NCBI GenBank assembly: GCA_018398815.1
Contig: CM031601.1
Span: 32,735,367 to 32,799,366 of the forward strand
DNA from: Conus ventricosus
Taxonomy: Eukaryota > Mollusca > Gastropoda > Neogastropoda > Conidae
DNA length: 64,000 nucleotides
Reading direction: 5' to 3'
Shown here: positions 1-64,000 of the stretch, one piece after another
How the letters are laid out: each line of letters begins with the position of its first letter
How positions within the stretch are numbered: position 1 is the first letter of the stretch
Program-made: the position numbers and the translations under genes
Notes under the pieces: generated by a model
What the model was told of the DNA's origin: nothing
Databases searched by the model: none
The model's input: only the letters and a program-made list of their open reading frames with translations

Positions 1-1778
1 AGGTTGAGAAAATTCGGAAAGATCTGGACGCTCAAGTGACTGTGGCGCACCCCTTGGTAAACCGTTCAGTGGTGATCCACTTTGTGCATTCAGTCCTGTC
101 ACTAACGAAGAGGTTTTGGTAATTTTGAAAAAATCAGCTCCCAAAACTTGTGATCTTGACCCACTCCCCACGCCCCTGCTCTATGAATGCTTGGAAACTG
201 TTCTGCCTTTTTTGACAAAGATGATCAATGATTTTCTACTTTCCGGTATTTTCCCTGATGTTCACAAGAATGCGATTGTAACCCCTCTATTGAAGAAGCC
301 AACACTGGACTCTAACGATCTGAAAAGTTTCCGTCCAGTTTCAAATCTGTCGTTTTTGTCAAAGATTATTGAGAAAATTGTGTTGTCTCAGCTTTCCACT
401 CATTTATTGTCCAACCAGCTATTCAGTATCCATCAGTCGGCCTATAGACCCGGTCATAGCATGGAAACTGCCCTGATGAAAGTTGTAAATGATCTCCTGC
501 TTTCTCTTGATGAAGGAAAACTCTCTGTTTTGACATTGTTAGATCTCTCGGCCGCATTCGACACCATTGATCACAGCATTCTTCTCTCTCGTTTAGAACA
601 TGTGTTTGGTGTTTCTGACACAGCCCTTCACTGGTTTGAATCATACCTGTCCAACCGCACTCAAACTGTATCTATTCAAGACTGCAAATCTAACCCAGCG
701 TTAATCGCCTATGGAGTGCCACAGGGTTCTGTCCTTGGCCCAGTTTTGTTTGTTTTTTATACAACACCCTTGTCTGATATCATCTCATCTCACTCTGTTC
801 TGTCTCACTCTTTTGCAGATGATACTCAGTTACAAAAGTCTGCAGAACCCAGCCATGTCAACAAGCTGGTTCAGTCAATGCAACTTGCAAGCATGTATTC
901 AGGATGTTAAATCATGGATGACATTTAACAAACTCAAGTTAAACGATGAGAAAACTGAAGCTTTAGTCATTTCTTCACCAAGAACGTCACTGTCTACTCC
1001 ATTACCGGACTCGCTTGTTGTCGGTGATGCCACTGTTTCATTTTCAAAATCAGCAAAGAATCTTGGCGTTGTTCTTGACTCACATCTGACAATGAATGCT
1101 CAGGTCATGAACGTAATTCGTACAGATAACTTTGAGCTCCGTCGTATCAGCTCAATTCGCCATTTCCTCTCAACTGAGGCAACAAAAACTCTCGTTTCAG
1201 CATTTGTGCTCTCCCGTCTGGATTATTGCAATGGTCTCCTTGTAAATTGCCCACAAGATCTTATACAACGAATTCAGAGATTACAAAATACTGCAGCATG
1301 CCTGGTCTTGAGGGTTCCCCATAGAGACCACATCACCCCGCATCTCTACACTCTGCACTGGCTCCCCATAGCAGCACGCATTAGATACAAAATTGCATGC
1401 ATGTGTTTTCGCGCCGTCAATGGATCTGGCCCTGTCTCTTTCTCACCTGGTTAGCATATACACACCGGCAAGAACACTCCGCTCATCATCTGACACTCTC
1501 ACACTCTGCAAGCCACGCGTTTCAACAAAAACCTATGGTGAACGTTCCTTCTTTTTTGCAGCCCCTTCCGTTTGGAACTCTCTCCCACTTTCGATCCGCT
1601 CTGCCAAAACTGACTCTGCTTTCCGCTCTGCTCTCAAAACCCATCTGTTCAAGGAATTTTTTCTATAGAAAGCATTTTTGTCCTGTTATTGGGTGTGTCA
1701 TGGCGTTACGTGTTGTAAGTGTTACACTTGAAAACTGACAGTGTGTGTGCGTGCGCGCGCGCGCGCGCGCGTGCGCGC

Positions 1779-1840
<62 letters not shown>

Positions 1841-2043
1841 TGTCAATGTTGGTTGGCTAGCCCCCCCCCCCCCCCTTTCCTTGCTGTGTTTCATTGTCAT
1901 AATTGATGAGGTGACTGGGTTTATGGTTTTGTATAGTGATGTTTGTTTTTGACATGTTTATAGTTAAACATTGTAAAGCGCTGTGAGCTCTAGTGAGAAA
2001 GGGCGCTCTATAAATGTACGTTATTATTATTACGTTATTATAT
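1..2043 (+). mobile_element. CR1/L2-type LINE, 3' part of reverse-transcriptase ORF plus 3' tail
   Basis: Reverse transcriptase read in three pieces (roughly 60-870, 870-1450, 1440-1668). Motifs seen: SFRPVSNLSFLSKIIEKIV, LLDLSAAFDTIDHSILLSRL, YGVPQGSVLGPVLF and SFADDTQL, which holds the catalytic aspartates; then WMTFNKLKLNDEKTEAL and the C-terminal LHWLPIAARIRYKI and APSVWNSLPLSIR blocks. These are typical of the CR1/L2/Jockey group. The frame shifts near 800-870 and 1430-1450, so the copy is dead or miscalled. The 3' end has taaagcgctgtgagct and ctataaatg followed by TTATTATTA repeats ending near 2043. A (TG)n tract has grown in the 3' UTR. Truncated by the window start. Confidence 0.88.
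1740..1840. repeat. (TG)n/(CG)n microsatellite
   Basis: About 100 bp of TG with an internal GC-alternating block, in the 3' UTR of the LINE. A run of C at 1861-1875 follows. Confidence 0.95.
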
Positions 2044-2849
2044 AGTGAACTGGTACACGAGGAAAAAAACAACAACCGAACATACTAACTCTAATTCAGT
2101 GTTCTCGGTGCTAAAACAATTTTCCCTAAATTCACTGTACCCACAGAATGTCATGGATTAGGAGCACAGAGTGATTTTCTAAGTCTAAACAAAGTATTGA
2201 AACCTTCAGGAACAAAATAAAGTCATTCTGTATGGTCTGCACACTAAGCAATCAACTTTTGTTGTGAAGGGGAAAAAACCCCAAACTTCAACAATTTTGT
2301 TAAACTGAAGGCATCGCATACAAGAAGATTTGTCTTCTAACTAATGAGGGGAAAAATATAACAAGAACAGATTACTGAATACTGGACTTTAGATTGTGAT
2401 GGAAATCAGCAAAAATGTTTTTTTGCACAAGTGCACTGAGCAGTCTTCCCCCCCTCCATCCCCCCGACACAACACACACACTGTGGTGATGATTTACCTC
2501 TTGTCTGTCTCCTCTTTGCTTTTTGATAAACAGGCAGGCAGTTTTTATTTTAGGCCAGAGTTTATGTTCATCCTTTTCTGCTTGCTTTTGTGCAGCAAAT
2601 AAATTTGTTTCTCGTTAAAAGTCTACCAAAATTCTTCTGAAATCAAAAGGCTAAAGATGACGCTCCCACAGGCAAATCATGGGACACACCCACTGACTGA
2701 CCCGGTTTCCTGGCTATCAAAACAAGGGAAACTTTTTGGGGGCTTCACTTCTTGTAGCCAGCCACTCTAGTCAATTATTAAAGAATCTGTAGCAAGTTTT
2801 GTTTTTTCGAATTTTCTTTTTTGGGGGGCTGGGCCCAGCAGCAATGGGC
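2044..2849. other. No recognisable feature
   Basis: AT-rich non-coding sequence. No convincing ORF, RNA gene or repeat structure seen. Confidence 0.5.
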
Positions 2850-3318
2850 TATTCGACATCGTCATTATCATCGCCCGAATCATCGATTTGGGCCTCAAAA
2901 TCAGTCACCAGTCGATCTTTGTTTATAACTAGGTCAAGATCGACGTCTGAATCATCTCGCTTCAAATCTTCTTCATGAGTGTAGCCCGCAAATACGCTCT
3001 TTTCATCAAGATCACTTCAGAAAATGAATTCTGCAAGTTGCATAGTTACTTGATCTGCCATTTTCTCAGAAAATCTTCGCGAAAAAAAGCTGAACTTTGA
3101 AAATTCACAGCAGTGAAACTACTATACCAAAACTCATGCAACAAAAAACAAAATGGCGTCCAGAAACTTCTGTACCGGAAGACTCTTCTGCATTCTGGGA
3201 TAAGCGATGGTGAAAGCGAAAGTCGTTGACCTAGTATTCAGCGGTCGATCTCGGTCGATCTGGTATTCAGATAGAGGAAATCTCGCGGTCGATCTCGGTC
3301 AATCCAGTAGGCATTGGG
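2850..3318 (-). mobile_element. piggyBac-like transposon remnant (N-terminal coding piece)
   Basis: On the - strand, from about 3062 down to 2850, an acidic reading begins MADQVTMQLAEFIF, hits a stop, and continues SDLDEKSVFAGYTHEEDLKR with runs of D up to a stop near 2850. Acidic N-termini of this kind are typical of piggyBac-type transposases. The + strand right edge is GCATTGGG followed by TTAA (3319-3322), as expected for a piggyBac end, and the subterminal region repeats a GGTCGATCTCGGTC motif (3240-3300). No matching left end was found, so the copy is probably truncated. Confidence 0.4.
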
Positions 3319-3322
3319 TTAA

Positions 3323-4727
3323 AAGAGATTTGTTTCACTGGTTTGACAAAAACATAGTGTTGTTCAGCCATTCGTAAAGCAGATCTTTCAGACAATTGAA
3401 GTGTGTATGTATTATCACTCGCTATGACTTAATCAGTACTTTAAATGGAAAAAAGGTTTTCAAGTCGTTCTTCATTTATTGCTTTTGTAAACATGTTTGC
3501 ATGATGTCTTTGTTTTGTGTTAAGTGTGTGTATGTCCTTACTATTGTTGGTATCAAACACTGCAGAAAGGCCCTTAACATCAAGTGTTCGAACTTTTTTC
3601 CCTTCTTGTATTTCATGGACTCAAAGGGGTGATTTTTTTTTTTCTCTCCTACTATCTCTTTGTATAATGTATGTATTGTTGGTGTCCAGAATTCTGTGCC
3701 ATGTAAGAGGCATTGTTCGGATATCACTCATTTCTTGTCTTAACTCTCCATGCATAACTTGGTTGATTTATCAGCATCATCAACAAGTAGTACTTGGGGA
3801 CTGATGAATAGTTGTTTGTCATGAGGTTTTGCATCACTTGGCAGTCACTGTTGTTAAGGTCTTTCATGATCTTTAGCAGTAACTTTTTAAAGACAAGTTT
3901 ACAGGACTGTACCTACAGTGTGCTGCCCTCAAACCTTCCAACCCCCTCCCTCCCTCTCCACTCCCACAAACATTTCCTACAGGCACAGAAGTAAATGAAG
4001 AATCGAAACAGGTCACAGGGAAGCAAGGTTTCACATCAAGTGGAAAGGGGGGTAAATCATGTCCTAAAATTGAAAATCATGTGCATGAAGAAAGCAAAAG
4101 AGTGTCAGTGGGTAACGAAAATAAATCAAAGGGTATGAACAAGTTTTTACAAGGGGTCTTATTACAGACGAATTCAGTCAAAGTACTGAGAAGGATGATT
4201 GTGAATTAAGAAAACACATGGTTCAGTGAAAAGTACTTTCCATTTACATGTCTTGCTTTGTCAGTCACCCAATCAGGGAAGGCCTTGCTTCTTGCTCTGA
4301 TAGGTTGTTGCAGCTTGCTTTCCACAGTTGTCAGCATGGCAGAAGATAAACTCAAAAGAAACAAATGAAACTTAACATTTTCCAACCACCACAACCAGAA
4401 ACATCACCCACAGAGACTGACAAAAACCTCCAGTGCTGACTCGACGTCAGCAGAGCAGATGAGCAACAAAGTTTTTCAACAGCAGTGCTAATGTTTAACT
4501 TGGTTTCAGTAACTGATGACAGACATCAAAAAGCTTATAGTGTTCAGCCACAGGATTAGGAAAAACTTCTTGTTTGCTGTCAAAAGTCGTCTTGGTGTGT
4601 CCAGTCAGTGTTGATTGTCAGAACATTCTCCGTGCATGTGCTAGTATCCAGTAAAATCCAGTTCCACGTTGGGGACTTTTGTCAACACAGGTAATGAACA
4701 AAACTACAACAACAACACACACAGAGA
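3323..4727. other. No recognisable feature
   Basis: Mixed AT-rich sequence with short poly-T and pyrimidine runs. Open frames here are short and have no family resemblance. Confidence 0.5.
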
Positions 4728-4806
4728 CACAGACACACGCACGTACACGCACGCACGCACGCACACACGCACGCACACAATGCACGCAAGCACGCACACA
4801 CACACA
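4728..4806. repeat. (CA)n-rich microsatellite, imperfect
   Basis: Alternating CA/CG-rich tract (cacacgcacg units) immediately upstream of the second LINE 3' fragment. Confidence 0.9.
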
Positions 4807-4835
4807 TATATATCACTACTGTCAAAAACTTTAAA

Positions 4836-5484
4836 ACCAAACAGTGACCAAACTGTTGCAGTCCCTCCACTGGGTCCCAATCCAGAGTCGAATTGACTGC
4901 AAGCTGACTTCTGTCTGTTTCTCTTCTGTTTCTGGTAGTGGACCAAAATACCTTTCAGACATCCTCCACATCTGCATTCCCATCCCGTCAACTTCGTTCC
5001 TCTGCCGACAGCCGCCTCTTGCGCATTCCTTCTGTCAGAACAAAATCTTTTGATCAATGTTCTCTCTCCTTCCAAGGACCAACTGTCTGGAATACACTTC
5101 CCATCAGTGTCAGACACCTACCTTCACCCTCTTCTTTCAGACCTGCCGTTAAAACAAAATTCTTTCATCAGTCGTAACCTCCCCCTCCCCCCCAACTTCC
5201 CAGACCACCTTCCGAGTGTCTGATTGCGCTTTTGCGGGCAAGCGTGAGTGCCTGGTGGTTGTGTTGCTTGTGCGTGCAGGCTGTGTTGATGTGAGTGCAT
5301 GCGAGCGTGCGTGCGGGTGTCTGTGAGCGTGAGTGTGTGGTCATGCATGAGTATGTGTGCGCGCGCTTTCTTGCACGGGTACGCGTGTGTGTGTGAGCGT
5401 CTGTGTTGTTGGTTATGTAAAGCGCTTAGAGCCCTAATTTTTAGAGAATAGGCGCTATATAAATTAACATTGTTATTATTATTA
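4836..5484 (+). mobile_element. CR1/L2-type LINE, 5'-truncated 3' fragment
   Basis: The translation LLQSLHWVPIQSRIDCKLTS is the same C-terminal block as in the first LINE (LHWLPIAARIRYKI). The matching RSSADSRLLRIPSVRTKSF and FQGPTVWNTLPISVR blocks follow in a second frame. The tail taaagcgcttagagc, cgctatataaatt and TTATTATTATTA ends at 5484 and matches the first LINE tail. This is therefore a 650-bp 5'-truncated relative with an internal frameshift. A TG-rich degenerate stretch lies at 5283-5400. Confidence 0.82.
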
Positions 5485-5702
5485 CACACTGACAGATTAG
5501 ACAAGTCAAAATCATAATAGATGTCATTAATGAATGTGATTTTTTTAAAGGATAGAATATGACAGAATCCTTAACATGTGAAAGCCTCCAGACTTGTTTT
5601 GGGGAGGGGGGCGTTATCTGAAAGCCCCCTAAATTTAACTTGAGAGGCAATGAAAACTTGTACAGTTTTGGTGATGTGACACCCTGATGATGGACCAAAT
5701 TA

Positions 5703-6602
5703 CATGGGTGAAACTTTTCCGTCTATGGACGGAAATCTGTCAAAATGACTTTCAGTCTTGACGGAACTTTGGTCAATTAAAAAAAAAAAAAAAGACGATT
5801 TATCGGTTCTGATTTTGTGTTTGATCGAAGCTTTCGATCTCTTACTGGAAGTAGCTGTTTCTGTATTTCCGGCATCTTCACAGGCTAACATTGGCACGTT
5901 TGTCTGACAACGAAAGTTTGCACGGTGCTCTGGAAATTAAGTAGTCATGGCTTTTTTGAAAGAAGGAGATCTAGTAGCATGCATTGAGGGCCAAATTAGA
6001 AACAAATGGAGATGGCAATGGCTAAACGAAACTGATGACGACGGCAATGAACATCGCAAGTGGTGCAAGAAAATGATTGTGGCCGGCACGTGTTTCTGTA
6101 TCGTTTGCTCAAAAACGATCAGTTATGCCTTATGGAGCAAACGGAAAAAAAAAACCCTTTGAAGCCATGCTGATCACTGATGATTTTTGGAATGTTTGAT
6201 CAGTTCAGATTGGGTGAGAAAAATTTCCCTTTTTGAGTTTTTATATTCTGGTTTATTTCTACACTTTTAGACTTTAACTTTCTTGAGCTTGTACAATAAA
6301 CCATAAATATTATTTTTATCCATTTAAATGAATCAATGGAACATAAAGTCTTAACAGTAACTCACAAAAGCATGTTACAATTAAGCTTTTTACTGCAGAA
6401 ATCATGTTACAATTGAGCTTTTTCTGGTGCAGGAGAGCCAACGAAATTGGCCTAAAAATTAAAAAATTCAATTTCGCCTGGGGGGGCGAAGCCCCCCTGG
6501 GCCCCCCAACAGGGCGCTGCCCCTGTACCCCGCCAGGGCCTAGGCGGCCCCTGGACCTCAGCCTTATTTCAGTCGGATCAAGTTTTGTAGGTTTCACCTA
6601 TG
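5703..6602 (+). mobile_element. Non-autonomous TIR transposon with zinc-finger ORF (probably hAT-like)
   Basis: Ends are inverted: CATGGGTGAAAC at 5703-5714 and GTTTCACCTATG at 6591-6602 (11 of 12 matching). A short ORF sits near the left end. A GC-rich palindromic block (6480-6560: gggggcgaagcccccc and relatives) sits near the right end, a layout shared with the hAT-like elements at 42-46 kb and 50-52 kb. No clear target-site duplication, so superfamily assignment is tentative. Confidence 0.5.
5947..6162 (+). pseudogene. hAT-type N-terminal zinc-finger fragment
   Basis: 71 codons from ATG: MAFLKEGDLVACIEG, then KWRWQWLNETDDDGNEHRKW and CKKMIVAGTCFCIVCSKTIS. The W-C-X11-C-X2-C layout resembles the N-terminal zinc-binding part of hAT-derived transposases. 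The frame ends after a run of A (6147-6156), possibly a frameshift. No catalytic domain follows, so this is a remnant inside a non-autonomous element. Confidence 0.5.
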
Positions 6603-6617
6603 AAATTATAATATTTC

Positions 6618-7427
6618 AAACCAGCCGCAAAGTGGTTAGCATCCCGGACTTGTGGCTGGGAGGTCGTTGGGTTTGATTCCCATCAGTCATGTTTGATTTT
6701 TCTGCTCCGACTGGCTCCTACCCAGAGTTGAGTTTGCTACGGGCTCAGTTGGGAAAAGTGGGACCACACAGTCATTTCATCAACTTAATGGATGTGTCTC
6801 GGAGAGTGTTGCTCAAATTTCCAGACCAACACTGCAGGTGTCTGTTTGTCTTGGGCCTGGTTGACACCAGGATATATTATGAAAGTAAGCGTATAGTACA
6901 GCCCTATCATGCAGTCTAGACCGGAATGGAAATCCGTAGCATCATCTTCATCGTCCTCATTCTCATTGATCAGCATAAAAATAAAGTCTCAGATTCTGTG
7001 GCCCTTCATGCCCAGCTCTCATGGTGATCTCAGTTTTGATGTTCCCTCCACATCTGTGGCCTTGGTTTGGTTCCGTCGGGGTCACCGATATCGGCGAGTC
7101 CATGGGGGCTGTTGTTGGACAGACGTGGTAGCGCCCTCCGGAAGGAGAGCTCACTCATGCCGGCTCTGCGACTAAGCAATTATTGTCGTCAGAAGGGGGC
7201 TTAGTAGGTGGTGTCCTGGGTATGTTGGATCAGAACAGGCGCCACTGAACACTGCCGAAGTGACTTGGCAGCAGTGCAGTGTCTCCTCTGGTGGGTTGCC
7301 TCTTGACGACTTGACATTGACTGCTCCCTATGGATTGCCGGTGCTGGTGCTGCGGCGGGACTGACTGGGCTATGGCTGTCGACAGGGTCACTGGGTGCAT
7401 TGCCACTGAGGTGGCACAGTAGATGGG

Positions 7428-7463
<36 letters not shown>
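6618..7463 (+). mobile_element. Long tRNA-derived SINE-like element, copy 1
   Basis: The head resembles a tRNA: aagtggttagc (A-box region) and gggtttgattccc (B-box-like) at 6631-6680. The body extends about 780 bp to a poly-A tail (7434-7463). The same body recurs at 19085-19860 and in decayed form at 20330-21150, with shared blocks such as ccaacactgcaggtgtctg, gatatattatgaaagtaagc and gcagtgcagtgtctcct. An 850-bp length is long for a SINE. It has no coding capacity. Confidence 0.6.
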
Positions 7464-7466
<3 letters not shown>

Positions 7467-7688
7467 ATATTTCCTAATGATTGCTGATGATGAAAGTAAT
7501 GAAGATAGGGATCTATGTGGATTTGAGAAAACATGATGCTGTTGTGTTCTGTGGTTCAAACTGTTCATGCTGTACTATAGTAGACACAGAATCTGTCAAT
7601 TGATAAAAGATTGAAGGGAACCATCATAAAGGTATATTGGTGACAAACATTGAATCAGCTGGGTGATCTTTGCTTCCCATTTAAGCCT

Positions 7689-7702
7689 CTGTGTGTGTGT
7701 GT

Positions 7703-7746
<44 letters not shown>
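7689..7746. repeat. (TG)n microsatellite
   Basis: Near-pure TG dinucleotide tract of about 55 bp in the intron upstream of the first RBM26-like exon. Confidence 0.95.
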
Positions 7747-7750
<4 letters not shown>

Positions 7751-7894
7751 GTGCGCACCCTGTGTGTGAGGGGTGTGGATATTGTCCGTATGTGAGGGAT
7801 GTGGATGTTGTAATGATGAAATGAGCTTCATGTGATGAGCTGCTGCCTGTGGAAAGGAGAGTCATGGAGCACAGAGTGTGTGAAAATATGTTGA

Positions 7895-8030
7895 AAAAGG
7901 GATTGCATGTGGAACAACGGAGAGTGAACAACAGCTTGCCAAGTGACCCGGAGTGAGTGAGAAAGGATTGCATGTGGAACAACAGAGACTGAACAACAGC
8001 TTGCCAAATGACCCAGAGTGAGTGAGTAAG
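7895..8030. repeat. Two-copy tandem duplication, about 65 bp
   Basis: The segment beginning gattgcatgtggaacaac at about 7902 is repeated at about 7966 with a few substitutions, both ending gagtgagtgag. Intronic. Confidence 0.75.
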
Positions 8031-8204
8031 ATCAGAGATGTGGGGTTTGATCATGGCTTGCAGTGAGGAGCCACATTGAAGAGATGTTGAAGCTTGACTT
8101 GTGTCCGCCTTCAAGATGTATTGTCACATGTGGACAACATTCCAGTTGATGATAGTTATTCTTTTACTGATGTTTAACCTGTTTTCTGCTTCTTGCTGTT
8201 TTAG

Positions 8205-61592
<53,388 letters not shown>

Positions 61593-62284
61593 GTGAGACC
61601 TCTGTCCTGTGTGCCTGCAGGTGAGACCTCTGTCCTGTGGGCCTGCAGGTGAGACCTCTGTCCTGTGGGCCTGCAGGTGACACCTCTGTCCTGTGGGCCT
61701 GCAGGTGAGACCTCTGTCCTGTTGGCCTGCAGGTGAGACCTCTGTCCTGTTGGCCTGCAGGTGAGACCTCTGTCCTGTAGGCCTGCAGGTGACACCTCTT
61801 CCTGTTGGCCTGCAGGTGAGACCTCTGTCGGCCTGCAGGTGAGACCTCTGTCCTGTGGGCCTGCAGGTGAGCCCTCTGTCCTGTGGGCCAGCAGGTGACA
61901 CCTCTGTCCTGTGGGCCTGCAGGTGAGACCTCTGTCCTGTGGGCCAGCAGGTGACACCTCTGTCCTGTGGGCCTGCAGGTGAGACCTGTCCTGTGGGCCA
62001 GCAGGTGACACCTCTGTCCTGTGGGCCTGCAGGTGAGACCTCTGTCCTGTGGGCCAGCAGGTGAGACCTCAGTCCTGTAGGCCTGCAGGTGAGACCTCTG
62101 TCCTGTGGGCCTGCAGGTGAGACCTCTGTCCTGTGGGCCTGCAGGTGAGACCTCAGTCCTGTAGGCCTGCAGGTGAGACCTCTGTCCTGTGGGCCTGCAG
62201 GTGAGACCTCTGTCCTGTGGGCCTGCAGGTGAGACCTCTGTCCTGTGGGCCTGCAGGTGACACCTCTGTCCTGTGGGCCTGCAG
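61593..62284 (+). repeat. 28-bp minisatellite starting at the exon 10 donor; every unit is GT...AG
   Basis: Twenty-five units. Twenty-two are 28 bp; units 8, 9 and 15 are 27, 23 and 26 bp, together 692 bp. A unit begins gtgagacctc (or gtgacacctc) and ends gggcctgcag or gggccagcag. The first unit is the exon 10 donor region itself. Junctions between units read CAG|GTGAGA, a strong donor directly behind an acceptor-like end. Confidence 0.97.
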
Positions 62285-62632
62285 GCCTGTTATCTGCCCC
62301 TTCTTCCTGCCTCTCTCCACAGTGTCGCTGTCATGTGAGGCTTCTACACAGCCACACCCCTTAATTGTTCAAACCCTTGCATGATGTTGCTGTTTTCCTC
62401 CATAGTCCTTTGGGTTTGAAAAGGATAAGAACATGAGAACGGAAAGAGAAAGCCTTCAGCAGTGTGTTCCTGAGGCACCTATATTCTGATACAGGTGGAA
62501 TGCTATGCAGGTGCACTGTGCTGTGTGCCTTGAACAGCACCCAGATGTAGTGGGGGCTGCACACGTGATCCGACTCATTGTAGCCTGTTAGTGCTGGGAT
62601 TGACACAGAATGAGTCTAGCTAGTATGGGCTG
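62285..62632. other. Intron 10 sequence, no supported exon
   Basis: Two acceptor-like sites (ctctctccacag at 62321 and ttttcctccatag at 62406) are present, but the sequence after them does not match the expected next part of RBM26/27. Confidence 0.5.
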
Positions 62633-63664
62633 TGTATGGGGAAAGAAGAATGAACAGTATGGGAAGGAGGAATGAACAGAGTGGGAAGGAGGAATGAACA
62701 GTATGGGGAAGGAGGAATGAACAGTATGGGGGGAGGAGGAGGAATGAACAGTATGGGAAGGAGGAATGAACAGAGTGGGAAGGAGGAATGAACAGAGTGG
62801 GAAGGAGGAATGAACAGAGTGGGGGAGGAGGAGTGAACGGTATGGGGAGGAGGAATGAACAGAGTAGGAAGGAGGAACGAACAGAGTGGGAAGGAGGAAT
62901 GAACAGAGTGGGGAGGAGGAATGAACAGATGGGGGAGGAGACATATGGGGAGGAGGAATGAACAGAGTGGGAAGGAGAAATGAACAGTATGGGGAGGAGG
63001 AACGAACAGTATGGGGAGAATGAACAGTATGGGGAGAATGAACAGAGTGGAGAGGAGGAACGAACAGTATGGGGAGAATGAACAGAGTGGGGAGGAGGAA
63101 CGAACAGTATGGGGAGAATGAACAGAGTGGGGAGGAGGAACGAACAGTATGGGGAGAATGAACAGAGTGGGGAGGAGGAACGAACAGTATGGGGAGGAGG
63201 AACGAACAGTATGGGGAGAATGAACAGAGTGGGGAGGAGGAACGAACAGTATAGGGAGAATGAACAGAGTGGGGAGGAGGAACGAACAGTATGGGGAGAA
63301 TGAACAGAGTGTGGAGGAGGAACGAACAGAGTGGGAAGGAGGAACGAACAGAGGGGGGAGGAGGAACGAACAGTATGGGAAGGAGGAACGAACAGAGTGG
63401 GGAGTAGGAACGAACAGAGTGGGGAGGAGGAATGAACAGTATGGGAAGGAGGAACGAACAGAGTGGGGAGGAGGAATGAACAGTATGGGAAGGAGGAATG
63501 AACAGTATGGGGGGAGGAAGAGGAATGAACAGTATGGGAAGGAGGAATGAACAGTATGGGAAGGAGGAATGAACAGAGTGGGAAGGAGGAATGAATGGTA
63601 TGGGAAGGGGAATGAACGGTATGGGAAGGAGGAATGAACAGTATGGGGAGGAGGAATGAACAGA
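62633..63664 (+). repeat. Purine-rich minisatellite, about 19-22 bp unit
   Basis: About 50 units of ggaggaatgaacagtatggg type, with variants gaacagagtggggag and gagaatgaacag. Strongly purine-biased on +. Interrupted at 63665 by hAT-like copy C. Confidence 0.95.
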
Positions 63665-64000
63665 CAGAGCTTAATCTAGAGCGCGGGATTGGTACAATCC
63701 CCCGAAAATCTGTTCCTTCCCGCAATTATCGAGTCTTAACGCGGGCAGACTCCCGCACATTTGCAGAACTGCCCGCCCTGTTGACTGATCGTTGCGGGCG
63801 CTCGTTTGTCGTCTGCTTGAAAAACTGAAACTAGGACTGAGCAGGAGTGAACGATTTCATGATATTTCATTGGCTGTTAGTGTAAATCAACCAATTGGCG
63901 GCGTTCATCTCCTCCTTCTCGATCACCGACGAGAAGTTGCGAGAGTTTAAGGCGCCATATTGGATATTTTCCAAAATGAAGCATGCACCCACCCTATTCG
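63665..64000 (+). mobile_element. hAT-like non-autonomous transposon, copy C (left part, runs off window)
   Basis: Left TIR CAGAGCTTAATCTAG at 63665. Nearly identical to copy B (differences seen: caatcggc/caattggc and gaagcgtgc/gaagcatgc) but without the TTAA insertion. It is inserted into a minisatellite, like A and B. The small ORF MKHAPTLF.. starts at 63977. Confidence 0.88.

Noticed and set aside
6618..6690. Genuine tRNA gene
   Set aside because: Only A/B-box-like similarity; the cloverleaf cannot be completed and the segment heads an interspersed repeat with a poly-A tail.
62395..62500. Next RBM26-like exon after ttttcctccatag
   Set aside because: The open codons after it (SFGFEKDKNMRTERESLQQ) do not align with the expected helix continuation and run into a stop without a donor.
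62616..63725. 369-codon - strand frame of HSSFPLCSFLLP type, and + strand EEERTVWG frames
   Set aside because: Purine-rich minisatellite translation.

Overview
This is eukaryotic, intron-rich and extremely repeat-rich DNA. One host protein-coding gene is recognisable. It lies on the + strand, split into ten exons between 8205 and 61592, and is an orthologue of the RNA-binding protein RBM26/RBM27 (the same family as Drosophila swm). In order, the exons encode an arginine/serine-rich stretch, a proline/glycine-rich stretch, a CCCH zinc finger, a long proline-rich linker, an RRM and the start of a charged helical region. Intron phases match at all nine internal junctions. The gene enters the window already started (the N-terminal PWI-like domain must lie upstream) and runs off the right side. 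Single-base gaps at short C or G runs break the frame once in exon 1 and twice in exon 2. They look like consensus errors rather than a dead gene.

Everything else is introns and flank filled with mobile DNA and tandem repeats. From left to right: a CR1/L2-type LINE fragment (1-2043) and a second 3' fragment (4836-5484); a TIR element with a zinc-finger ORF (5703-6602); long tRNA-derived SINE-like copies (6618-7463, 19085-19860 and a decayed one at 20330-21150); an unclassified fold-back element (12340-13670); a piggyBac-like element flanked by TTAA (14825-16603); an unclassified TIR element (25591-27003); a near-complete L1/Tx1-like LINE on the - strand with a 16-bp target-site duplication (29902-36412); a piggyBac-like element 51 nt upstream of a splice acceptor (39564-40249); a 25-bp minisatellite (41080-46770) invaded by two hAT-like elements, one carrying a nested TTAA element; a huge TG-rich minisatellite (46785-50290); a further hAT-like element (50402-51839); and a hAT-like element with a perfect 14-bp TIR (58164-59756).

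The most unusual structure is in the right third. The two exons at 54918-55085 and 61518-61592 are each boxed in by minisatellites at their splice junctions. Two arrays begin exactly at the 5' splice sites, and every unit carries a copy of that donor plus an acceptor-like end. In the 28-bp array after exon 10 this creates 24 consecutive AG|GT junctions, the arrangement used by recursive-splicing (zero-length exon) sites.

A CA/TG-rich genome, LINE tails of the form AAGCGC..TATAAATG..TTATTATT, abundant hAT and piggyBac derivatives and a single RBM26/27-type gene suggest a marine invertebrate, most likely a mollusc. The species cannot be fixed from this sequence. A 100-bp run of N (56401-56500) marks a scaffold gap.
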